In this document: positions 51,757 to 59,274 of the stretch, in pieces
How positions within the stretch are numbered: position 1 is the first letter of the stretch
Layout: each line of letters starts with the position of its first letter
DNA from: Flavobacteriaceae bacterium R38
Lineage (GTDB): Bacteria; Bacteroidota; Bacteroidia; Flavobacteriales; Flavobacteriaceae
DNA length: 64,000 nt
Assembly: GCA_009901575.1 (NCBI GenBank)
Contig: WXYP01000001.1
Coordinates: forward strand, 1-64,000
Direction of reading: 5' to 3'
The notes under the pieces: model-generated
What the model saw: the letters and a program-made list of their open reading frames with translations, nothing else
What the model was told of the DNA's origin: nothing
Database searches by the model: none
Made by a program: the position numbers and the translations under genes

Positions 51757-52920
51757 TCATTTGGCTAACCTTAACCCGGTAAATTGCCATTGTAAATAAG
51801 GATGAAAAAAATTGCGATATGTATGCCTTGTATGATGATTTGATGTAGCTACAGAGCCGCCTCTTAACACCTTTTGATTTACCATAAATTTCCCGTTATA
51901 TTCTCCAAGAGCTCCATCTGCTTTTTCATAACCGGGATATGGAGAATACGCACTTTCTGTCCATTCCCATCGGCTTCCCCATTTAAAATAAGCTTGAGAT
52001 GCTTCCCATTCAAACTCTGTTGGTAATCTAAGTCCTTTCCATTGTGAAAATGCAAAAGCTTCATAGTATGAAATGTGCGTTACAGGAGCGTCTAGAATTA
52101 CCTTTTTAAGTCCGCTTAACGTATATTGATACCATTCCTCTTCAATTTTATGCCAATAAAGAGGGGCTTTAATGTTTTTTTGATTTACCCAGTCCCAGGC
52201 TTCTGCATGCCATAAGTAAAACGCCTGATAACCTCCGGCTTCAATAAAATCTATATACTCTTTATTGGTAACCAGTTTGTTTGAAATTTCAAAATCATGT
52301 AGAAAAACTTTGTGCCTTCCTAGTTCATTGTCATAACAAAAAGTATTGTCGTTATGACCAATCTCATAAACGCCTTCGGGAATGTGAATCCATTCCCTTT
52401 GAAAATTTTCAATCGGATTCTCTTTAAAATCACTGGAGTATTCCGGAAGAAGCGGATTATTTCCTAAAATAAACTTGATATCAGTTATTAATAATTCCTG
52501 ATGTTGTTTTTCGTGATGTATTCCAATTTCAATTAAATTGTGAATTTCATCTGATAGTTCTTTTTCGGTTATAAAATGTTCAAGGTTTTTGGTAACATAT
52601 TTACGGTATTCGTATACCTGAGAAACACCAGGCCTGGATAAGTTTCCTCGATCTGATCGAATTACTCTCTTACCAACAGTTTCGTAGTAACTGTTGAACA
52701 CAAAAGAAAAATCGTCATTAAATAGTTTATAACCGGGAACATATTTTTTTAAAATAAATTCTTCAAAGAACCATGTGGTATGCCCCAGGTGCCATTTAGG
52801 AGGAGATACGTCAACAACAGGTTGGACTACGTAATCTTCAGTTTCTAGGGGAATACAAATGTCTTCGGTATGTTTTCGTGTCTGGAGAAAAAAATCCAGA
52901 ATAGTATCAGTAGCAATCAT
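51757..52920 (-). CDS. egtB: Ergothioneine biosynthesis sulfoxide synthase EgtB
   Basis: The 387-residue protein has an N-terminal DinB-like domain with the probable iron-binding triad His47 (in KWHLGHTTWF), His136 and His140 (in HHEKQHQELL), then a formylglycine-generating-enzyme-like (FGE-sulfatase) domain from about residue 170, with DAPVTHISYYEAFAFSQWKGLRLPTEFEWE and the closing LRGGSVATSNHHTRHTYRNFF. It uses oxygen to attach sulfur to hercynine. Whether the sulfur donor is cysteine or gamma-glutamylcysteine cannot be told. No EgtA, EgtC or EgtE gene lies nearby. It begins the operon. Confidence 0.94.
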   Translation of the reverse strand: MIATDTILDFFLQTRKHTEDICIPLETEDYVVQPVVDVSPPKWHLGHTTWFFEEFILKKYVPGYKLFNDDFSFVFNSYYETVGKRVIRSDRGNLSRPGVSQVYEYRKYVTKNLEHFITEKELSDEIHNLIEIGIHHEKQHQELLITDIKFILGNNPLLPEYSSDFKENPIENFQREWIHIPEGVYEIGHNDNTFCYDNELGRHKVFLHDFEISNKLVTNKEYIDFIEAGGYQAFYLWHAEAWDWVNQKNIKAPLYWHKIEEEWYQYTLSGLKKVILDAPVTHISYYEAFAFSQWKGLRLPTEFEWEASQAYFKWGSRWEWTESAYSPYPGYEKADGALGEYNGKFMVNQKVLRGGSVATSNHHTRHTYRNFFHPYLQWQFTGLRLAK

Positions 52921-53056
52921 TTTTAGACTAAAGTGAATTGACCTTAAAGATACGTATTTTATATAAGATTACCTGTTTTGAATAGTTAAACAGGAGTTAA
53001 AGAGAATGTGATAAAACCGTAAGCAATTATGAGTAAAGATGTTGATAAATTAAGTT

Positions 53057-53881
53057 TTAAACCGCTACTGTTCCTTTTATATGTGGATGCGGGTTATAAT
53101 CAACCAACGTAAAGTCGTCAAAAGTAAAATCAAAAATATTTTTTACTTCCGGATTCAGGATCATTTTTGGTAATGGCCTTGGTTCTCTTGACAATTGAAG
53201 TTCTACCTGTTCCAAATGATTATTGTAAATATGAGCGTCTCCAAAGGTGTGGATGAATTCTCCTGCTTCATAGCCGCAAGCCTGAGCCATCATCATTGTA
53301 AATAAGGCATAAGATGCAATATTAAAAGGAACTCCAAGAAAAATATCTGCACTTCTTTGGTATAATTGGCAAGATAATTTCCCATCGGCTACATAAAACT
53401 GGAAAAAAGCATGACAAGGAGGTAGAGCAGCTTTTCCGTTAGCTACGTTTTCAGAAAAAGAAACAGAAGTATCGGGTAAAACACTTGGATTCCATGCAGA
53501 AACGAGCATTCTTCTGCTGTTAGGATTGTTTTTTAAAGTTTTAACGATATCTTTTATCTGATCAATTTCATCTCCGTTCCAATTTCTCCACTGATAACCA
53601 TAAACAGGACCCAAATCTCCATTTTCGTCAGCCCACTCATTCCAGATACGTACCCCGTTTTCCTGTAAGTATTTAATATTAGTATCTCCTTTTAAGAACC
53701 AAAGTAATTCGTGAATTATAGATTTTAAATGAAGCTTTTTTGTAGTCACCATTGGGAATCCTTCACTTAAATCAAATCGCATTTGATGTCCAAAAACACT
53801 CAAAGTTCCTGTTCCTGTACGATCTCCTTTTTGATTTCCGTTCTCTAATACATGCTTTAAAAGCTCGTGATACTGCTTCAT
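53057..53881 (-). CDS. thyA: Thymidylate synthase
   Basis: The 274-residue protein is a classical Thy[21 protein letters not shown] near the N-terminus, active-site Cys in [13 protein letters not shown], and [20 protein letters not shown]. It converts dUMP to dTMP using methylene-tetrahydrofolate. It lies downstream of the nucleoside transporter gene on the same strand, separated by a terminator-like hairpin, so some read-through is possible. Confidence 0.98.
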   Translation of the reverse strand: MKQYHELLKHVLENGNQKGDRTGTGTLSVFGHQMRFDLSEGFPMVTTKKLHLKSIIHELLWFLKGDTNIKYLQENGVRIWNEWADENGDLGPVYGYQWRNWNGDEIDQIKDIVKTLKNNPNSRRMLVSAWNPSVLPDTSVSFSENVANGKAALPPCHAFFQFYVADGKLSCQLYQRSADIFLGVPFNIASYALFTMMMAQACGYEAGEFIHTFGDAHIYNNHLEQVELQLSREPRPLPKMILNPEVKNIFDFTFDDFTLVDYNPHPHIKGTVAV

Positions 53882-53914
53882 TTTCGTCGTCTTTATAGGT
53901 CGAAACTAAAATAG

Positions 53915-53947
53915 AAAAAGCTTTTTACATGAAGAGAAAAAGCTTTT
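53915..53947 (-). terminator. Hairpin between nupC-like gene and thyA
   Basis: AAAAAGCTTTT is repeated inverted at 53915-53925 and 53937-53947 around an 11-bp loop. On the - strand the stem is followed by TCTATTTTAG. It is AT-rich and so only a moderate terminator. Confidence 0.5.
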
Positions 53948-53972
53948 AAATTTATTAAAATGTTATCAACGT

Positions 53973-55379
53973 TTAGCCAAGTATCATGCCTGCGATGGTT
54001 GCAGATAATAGAGAAGCTAATGTTCCTCCCAAAACGGCTTTTAATCCAAATTCTGAAAGTGTTTTTCGTTGCCCTGGGGCTAAAGAGCCAATACCACCAA
54101 TTTGAATTCCTATAGAAGCAAAATTTGCAAAACCGCAAAGCATATAAGTCGCCATAATAATCGATTTATTATAAGTGAAATGCAAAGGGTTTTCAGGGTT
54201 TTTGAGATCTGCTAATTGTATATAGCCAACAAATTCACTAGCTGCTAATTTTATTCCTAATAGTTGCCCCATAAGAGCAATATCTTCTTTAGCCACTCCT
54301 ATTAACCACATAAAAGGAGCGAACGTGTATCCCAGGATAAATTCTAATGAAAGATTTTGATAAGGCGTATTATTAGATATCCAGTCATTTAAATTTCCTA
54401 TATAACCGACTTTTGAAAAACCATAATTGATCATCGCTATAAAAGCAATAAATACCAAAAGCATGGCTCCGACATTAGCGGCCAATTTAAGTCCTTCTGT
54501 AGTACCATTCGAAATAGCATCAAGGATGTTGGAACCTATTTTGTCTGAAGATACTTTGACATCTGTGTTGATTGATTCTTGTTGCGGATATAAAATTTTT
54601 GAAATCACAATAGCTCCGGGAGCAGCCATTACAGAAGCTGCGAGGAGATGTTTTGCAAACTGAAGTCTTAATCCAGGATCATCACCACCTAAAAAGCCAA
54701 TATAAGCGGCTAAAACTCCTCCGGCAACTGTAGCCATACCACCGATCATGACTAACAGAATTTCAGACCTGGTCATTCTTTCCAGATATGCTTTAATCAT
54801 TAAAGGGGCTTCGGTTTGTCCTAAGAAAATATTTCCGGCTACGCTTAAACTTTCAGCACCAGAAATACCTAAGAGTTTGGTGAGTGCTTTGGCAAGCCCT
54901 TTTACGACAATTTGAATAACTCCAAGATAGAATAAAACAGAGGTAAGTGCAGAGAAAAATATGATAGTTGGTAACACCTGGAATAAAAAGATAAAACCAT
55001 AAGTATTAACATCCATCATTCCTCCCAATAAGAATTCACTTCCCGCTTGTGTGAAATTAAGTAATTGTACGAATAGACCTCCAATAAACTCAAATGTTTT
55101 TTGAATAAAAGAAACTTTAAGTATTCCAAAAGCTAAAAATAATTGTGCTCCAAGCCCTAGTCCAACAGTTTTCCAATTAATAGCCTTTCGATTGCTGCTA
55201 AAAATAAATGAAATTAAAATCAAAACAGTCATTCCTAAGATACCTCTCCATAAACTATTGAATGAGAATCCCTGGCTTGGTATAATCTGAGATAAATTGG
55301 AAGTATTTTCTGTATCTTGAGCCAAGACACTGGTAGAAATAAATAATAATGTAAATAGACAAAAGAAAATTTTCTTCAT
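53973..55379 (-). CDS. Concentrative nucleoside transporter (NupC/CNT family) with signal-like N-terminus
   Basis: The 468-residue protein has an N-terminal signal-peptide-like region (MKKIFFCLFTLLFISTSVLAQ) and a short linker before the CNT core, then multiple membrane segments and the family motifs GGMMDVNTYGFIFLFQVLPTIIFFSAL, GQTEAPLMIKAYLERMTRSE and YMLCGFANFASIGIQIGGIG. It imports nucleosides by cation coupling. The extra N-terminal hydrophobic segment is longer than in the E. coli protein but seen in Bacteroidota. It follows the DUF151 gene by 8 bp and precedes thyA. Confidence 0.93.
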   Translation of the reverse strand: MKKIFFCLFTLLFISTSVLAQDTENTSNLSQIIPSQGFSFNSLWRGILGMTVLILISFIFSSNRKAINWKTVGLGLGAQLFLAFGILKVSFIQKTFEFIGGLFVQLLNFTQAGSEFLLGGMMDVNTYGFIFLFQVLPTIIFFSALTSVLFYLGVIQIVVKGLAKALTKLLGISGAESLSVAGNIFLGQTEAPLMIKAYLERMTRSEILLVMIGGMATVAGGVLAAYIGFLGGDDPGLRLQFAKHLLAASVMAAPGAIVISKILYPQQESINTDVKVSSDKIGSNILDAISNGTTEGLKLAANVGAMLLVFIAFIAMINYGFSKVGYIGNLNDWISNNTPYQNLSLEFILGYTFAPFMWLIGVAKEDIALMGQLLGIKLAASEFVGYIQLADLKNPENPLHFTYNKSIIMATYMLCGFANFASIGIQIGGIGSLAPGQRKTLSEFGLKAVLGGTLASLLSATIAGMILG

Positions 55380-55387
55380 AGATGAAT

Positions 55388-56020
55388 TTATTTCGTTTCT
55401 CTCTTTGATATTTCGTCTCTTATTTTCGCTGCTTTTTCATAATCTTCATTGGTAACTGCACTATCCAGCATTGTATAGAGCTCTTGAAGAGAATATGATT
55501 TGTAATTTTCTGATGAAGAAGGAGAAGATTTTGAACTTTCTGAATCTGCTAAGATTTCGTCAACAATAATGCTTTCACTTTTTTTATCTTCACTGTCTTT
55601 TGCAGAAAACTTAAGATAAATCCCAGCCTTGTCAAGAATAGTTTTATAGGTGAAGATTGGAGCATCAAAGCGAAGCGCTAATGCTATGGCATCACTTGTT
55701 CTGGCGTCTATAATTTCTTCAATTTTATCCCGTTCACAAATAATACTGGAATAAAAGACACCATCTACAAGTTTGTGAATGATTACTTGCTTTACTATAA
55801 TTTCAAAACGATCTGAAAAATTCTTAAATAAATCATGTGTCAGGGGTCTTGGAGGCTTTATCTCTTTTTCTAAAGCAATTGCTATAGATTGAGCTTCAAA
55901 AGCACCTATAACTATAGGGAGTTTTCTTTCACCATCTACTTCATTGAGAATAAGTGCATAAGCTCCATTCTGTGTCTGACTATAAGAAATACCTTTTATA
56001 TTTAAACGAACTAAACTCAT
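55388..56020 (-). CDS. Bifunctional-nuclease (DUF151) protein with C-terminal UVR motif
   Basis: The 210-residue protein has a DUF151 domain at about residues 1-135 (NGAYALILNEVDGERKLPIVIGAFEAQSIAIALE, RPLTHDLF, IDARTSDAIALALRFDAPIFT) and ends in a UvrB/UvrC motif, SLQELYTMLDSAVTNEDYEKAAKIRDEISKR. Some DUF151 proteins have nuclease activity in plants; the bacterial function is open. It lies 8 bp before the nucleoside transporter gene, so the two are one transcript. Confidence 0.9.
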   Translation of the reverse strand: MSLVRLNIKGISYSQTQNGAYALILNEVDGERKLPIVIGAFEAQSIAIALEKEIKPPRPLTHDLFKNFSDRFEIIVKQVIIHKLVDGVFYSSIICERDKIEEIIDARTSDAIALALRFDAPIFTYKTILDKAGIYLKFSAKDSEDKKSESIIVDEILADSESSKSSPSSSENYKSYSLQELYTMLDSAVTNEDYEKAAKIRDEISKRETK

Positions 56021-56037
56021 AAAAACCTTTAAAATAA

Positions 56038-56081
56038 AAGGGCTGTCTAATACTAGGATATCCCAATTTTAGACAGCCCTT
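56038..56081 (-). terminator. Terminator after etfA
   Basis: A perfect 13-bp stem (56038-56050 with 56069-56081) reads AAGGGCTGTCTAA / TTAGACAGCCCTT. On the - strand it is followed by TTATTTT and sits 22 bp after the etfA stop. Confidence 0.85.
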
Positions 56082-56103
56082 AACGGGTACAATTTAACAA
56101 AAA

Positions 56104-57072
56104 TTATGCGTTTTGCGCTTTAAATTCTTTTAATTTTTCTATCAGTTGAGGAACTACTTCAAAAGCGTCACCTACAACACCATAATCTGCAGCTTTGAAG
56201 AAAGGAGCTTCTGCATCATTGTTAATAACAACTTTTACTTTAGAAGAATTAATTCCTGCTAAATGCTGAATAGCTCCAGAGATACCTATAGCAATGTATA
56301 AGTTAGAGGCTACTGGTTTTCCGGTTTGTCCAACGTGTTCACTGTGAGGTCTCCATCCTAAATCGGATACAGGTTTAGAGCAAGCGGTAGCAGCTCCTAA
56401 TGTTTGTGCTAAATCTTCAATAAGTCCCCAGTTTTCTGGTCCTTTTAATCCTCTACCGCCAGAAACAACAACTTCTGCATCTGCTATGGTTACTGTTCCA
56501 ACTGCTTTATCTACAGCAGTTACTTTACTGGTGAAATTTGCATCATCCAGTTCCGGAGAAAAAGACTCTTCATTTGCAGCTCCGCTGTTTTCTTTAATTC
56601 CGAAAGAATTTTTAGAAAGACCGATTAATTTTACGTCAGTGTTTATTTCGGTAACATTGAAAGCTTTATTTGTGAAAGCAGCTCTTTTTACTCTAAAAGG
56701 AGCAGTGCTTTCTGGTAATGCAACAACGTTGGAAGCGTATCCTGCGTTTAAATAAACAGATAAAATAGGCGAAATAAATTTACTATCTGCACTAGAGCTA
56801 ATAACCACAGCAGTTGAATTCTCTTTTTCAGCAGCTTGTTTTATAGTACTGGCATATGCTTTTGCATTAAAATCGTTTAATTGATCGTTAGAAACGTTCA
56901 ATACTTTTTCTACTCCATATGAACCTAATTCATTTGTATTTTCAGCATTTATACTTATAGCTGTTACAGAAGTACCTAATTGATCAGCGAGTTCTTTGGC
57001 ATAAGAAGCAACTTCAAAAGCAGTTTTTTTAAACTTCCCATTTTCAGACTCGGTATATACTAAGACAGACAT
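56104..57072 (-). CDS. etfA: Electron transfer flavoprotein alpha subunit
   Basis: The 322-residue protein has the FAD-binding C-terminal domain typical of EtfA: VVSGGRGLKGPENWGLIEDLAQTLGAATACSKPVSDLGWRPHSEHVGQTGKPVASNLYIAIGISGAIQHLAG. With EtfB it carries electrons from acyl-CoA and other dehydrogenases to the quinone pool via ETF-QO. It follows etfB by 35 bp and is closed by a terminator. Confidence 0.97.
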   Translation of the reverse strand: MSVLVYTESENGKFKKTAFEVASYAKELADQLGTSVTAISINAENTNELGSYGVEKVLNVSNDQLNDFNAKAYASTIKQAAEKENSTAVVISSSADSKFISPILSVYLNAGYASNVVALPESTAPFRVKRAAFTNKAFNVTEINTDVKLIGLSKNSFGIKENSGAANEESFSPELDDANFTSKVTAVDKAVGTVTIADAEVVVSGGRGLKGPENWGLIEDLAQTLGAATACSKPVSDLGWRPHSEHVGQTGKPVASNLYIAIGISGAIQHLAGINSSKVKVVINNDAEAPFFKAADYGVVGDAFEVVPQLIEKLKEFKAQNA

Positions 57073-57107
57073 AGTTTCTTTTTTAATTTCTTTTTAATGT
57101 GTGTGAT

Positions 57108-57854
57108 TTAAATAACTTTTGCTTCTTTGTGTAGTAAGTCGATAAGTTCATCCAAATTATCAGGAGATACTAACTTAACCGCACCTTTAGGAGCTGGTTT
57201 CTCAAATTTTACTGCAGAAGTTTTAGATGTAGCATCTACCGGTTCAAGAACGGTAAGTTGTTTTTTTCGAGCCATCATAATTCCTCTCATGTTAGGAATC
57301 CTTAAATCACTTTCTTCAACTAAACCTTTTTGTCCACCAATTACTAATGGTAAGGTAGTAGTGATAGTTTCTTTTCCACCGTCTATTTCACGTACAGCAG
57401 TTGCATTGTTTCCTTCTACCTCCAGACTAATACAAGTGTTTACAAAATTTGCATCAATTATCGTAGCTAACATTCCCGGTACCATTCCACCATTATAATC
57501 AATAGACTCTCTACCCGCAATAACTAAATCGTAATTACCTTCTTTTACAACAGCAGCCAATTGTTGTGCAACAAATGCTCCGTCTGTAGCTTCTGCATTA
57601 ACACGGATGGCTTCATCTGCACCAATAGCAAGAGCTTTTCTTAGCGTAGGTTCTGTATCTGCACCACCAACATTAACAACAGTTACATTGGCACCTTGCT
57701 TTTCTTTAAACCACATAGCCCTGGTTAAACCAAATTCATCATTCGGATTAATAACAAACTGTACACCATTGGTGTCAAACTTAGTATCTCCGTCAGCAAA
57801 ATTGATTTTAGATGTAGTATCCGGAACATGGCTTATACACACTAATATTTTCAT
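57108..57854 (-). CDS. etfB: Electron transfer flavoprotein beta subunit
   Basis: The 248-residue protein is EtfB: MKILVCISHVPDTTSKINFADG, FVINPNDEFGLTRAMW, the nucleotide-binding DLVIAGRESIDYNGGMVPGMLA and the recognition loop region LRIPNMRGIMMARKKQLTVLEP. It is the first gene of etfBA. A perfect 26-bp palindrome lies 60 bp upstream and is a likely operator for this operon. Confidence 0.97.
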   Translation of the reverse strand: MKILVCISHVPDTTSKINFADGDTKFDTNGVQFVINPNDEFGLTRAMWFKEKQGANVTVVNVGGADTEPTLRKALAIGADEAIRVNAEATDGAFVAQQLAAVVKEGNYDLVIAGRESIDYNGGMVPGMLATIIDANFVNTCISLEVEGNNATAVREIDGGKETITTTLPLVIGGQKGLVEESDLRIPNMRGIMMARKKQLTVLEPVDATSKTSAVKFEKPAPKGAVKLVSPDNLDELIDLLHKEAKVI

Positions 57855-57914
57855 TTCTAAGATCTTTTATTTTTGATTTAATAATATGTCGACGAAGATA
57901 CTGATAATTTACAT

Positions 57915-57940
57915 AATATACTATGCATGCATAGTATATT
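57915..57940. promoter_or_regulatory. Perfect 26-bp palindrome, probable operator
   Basis: All 13 base pairs match around a centre between 57927 and 57928; the core is ACTATGCATGCATAGT. It lies 60 bp before the etfB start in a divergent gap. No T-run follows on either side, so it is not a typical terminator. A TetR- or MarR-like dimer is a natural reader, but the protein is unknown. Confidence 0.7.
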
Positions 57941-58118
57941 TTAGACAACATTTAACTTTATTTTTCAGGGATATAAGTAAAAGATAATGCTGAGTCAGGG
58001 CAATTGGTGAATTAAAGAAGAAATACAAAGTAAACCTTATGAAAAAGCTTCATAACAAAAGTGCTCATTTTGGTTATTTTTAGTAAAAACGGATCATCAA
58101 AAGTTAGGATTTAATTAT

Positions 58119-58126
58119 TACTTTTG
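58119..58126 (+). promoter_or_regulatory. Candidate -7 element TACTTTTG for the E1-beta gene
   Basis: TACTTTTG matches TAnnTTTG and lies 51 bp before the start codon. No good -33 TTG was seen at the right distance. Confidence 0.35.
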
Positions 58127-58177
58127 TTTTTCTATTGATAGAAAACGAAATAATATTGCTGTCATAATCACAAATAC

Positions 58178-59155
58178 ATGAAAACAATACAATTCAGAGA
58201 AGCTATTGCCGAAGCAATGAGCGAAGAAATGCGCCAGGATGAATCTATTTATTTAATGGGAGAAGAAGTTGCCGAATATAATGGAGCATATAAAGCTTCT
58301 AAAGGAATGTTAGATGAATTCGGAGCTAAGCGAGTTATAGATACTCCTATTTCAGAATTAGGTTTTGCCGGAATCGGCGTAGGGTCTGCTATGAATGGTA
58401 ACCGACCAATTATAGAGTTCATGACTTTTAATTTTGCTCTTGTAGGAATAGATCAAATTATAAATAATGCTGCAAAAATGCGTCAAATGAGTGGCGGGCA
58501 AATAAACATCCCGATTGTATTCAGAGGACCATCAGCTTCTGCCGGTCAATTGGCAGCAACACATTCACAAGCTTTTGAAAATTGGTATGCAAACTGCCCG
58601 GGATTAAAAGTAGTTGTACCTTCAAACCCATACGATGCAAAAGGATTATTAAAATCTGCAATAAGAGATGACGATCCTGTAATTTTTATGGAATCAGAAC
58701 AAATGTATGGAGATAAGGGAGAAGTACCGGAAGGAGAGTATACAATACCTTTAGGTGTAGCCGATATTAAAAGGGAAGGAAATGATGTAACAATTGTTTC
58801 TTTTGGTAAAATAATTAAGGAAGCATATAAAGCGGCAGACGAACTAGAAAAAGAAGGGATCAGTTGTGAAATCATTGATTTGAGAACTGTTCGTCCTATG
58901 GATCATAAATCAATCATAGATTCTGTTAAAAAAACGAATAGATTGGTGATACTGGAAGAGGCCTGGCCTTTTGGTAATGTAGCTACTGAAATTGCGTATC
59001 AGGTTCAGTCACAGGCTTTTGATTATTTGGATGCACCAATTGTCAAAATAAACACAGCAGATACACCTGCGCCGTACTCACCTGTTTTATTGGCAGAATG
59101 GTTACCAAACCATGAAGATGTCATTAAGGCAGTAAAGAAAGTTTTATACAAATAA
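58178..59155 (+). CDS. pdhB: Pyruvate dehydrogenase complex E1 component beta subunit
   Basis: The 325-residue protein matches the transketolase-like beta subunit: MKTIQFREAIAEAMSEEMRQDESIYLMGEEVAEYNGAYK, the thiamine-site FAGIGVGSAMNGNRPIIEFMTFNF and the C-terminal ISCEIIDLRTVRPMDHKSI and EEAWPFGNVATEI. EVAEYNGAYK and the overall length point to the pyruvate rather than branched-chain enzyme, but this is not absolute. The alpha subunit is not adjacent, so the complex genes are split. A terminator follows. Confidence 0.92.
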   Translation: MKTIQFREAIAEAMSEEMRQDESIYLMGEEVAEYNGAYKASKGMLDEFGAKRVIDTPISELGFAGIGVGSAMNGNRPIIEFMTFNFALVGIDQIINNAAKMRQMSGGQINIPIVFRGPSASAGQLAATHSQAFENWYANCPGLKVVVPSNPYDAKGLLKSAIRDDDPVIFMESEQMYGDKGEVPEGEYTIPLGVADIKREGNDVTIVSFGKIIKEAYKAADELEKEGISCEIIDLRTVRPMDHKSIIDSVKKTNRLVILEEAWPFGNVATEIAYQVQSQAFDYLDAPIVKINTADTPAPYSPVLLAEWLPNHEDVIKAVKKVLYK

Positions 59156-59176
59156 AAGATACTGTTTAAGCGTTAT

Positions 59177-59210
59177 AAAAACTTCACTAATAAAATGGTG
59201 AAGTTTTTTG
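59177..59210 (+). terminator. Terminator after the E1-beta gene
   Basis: AAAAACTTCAC pairs with GTGAAGTTTTT around a 10-bp loop, followed by further T, starting 22 bp after the stop. Confidence 0.8.
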
Positions 59211-59274
59211 TTTTAAATTAAAATTATGGCATGATAATTTCTTATCAGTAAGTGCCAATAAAATAAATAAAATA

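Larger units (their letters stand above)
57855..58177. other. Divergent intergenic region between etfB and the E1-beta gene
   Basis: This 323-bp region has no supported gene. It holds the palindrome at 57915-57940 near etfB and a candidate -7 element near the E1-beta gene. Confidence 0.7.

Noticed and set aside
52931-52960. TTGACCTTAAA upstream of egtB, similar to part of the duplicated element before the OB-fold operon
   Set aside because: Only 11 bases match and the rest of the element is absent, so a chance match in AT-rich DNA is more likely than a third copy.
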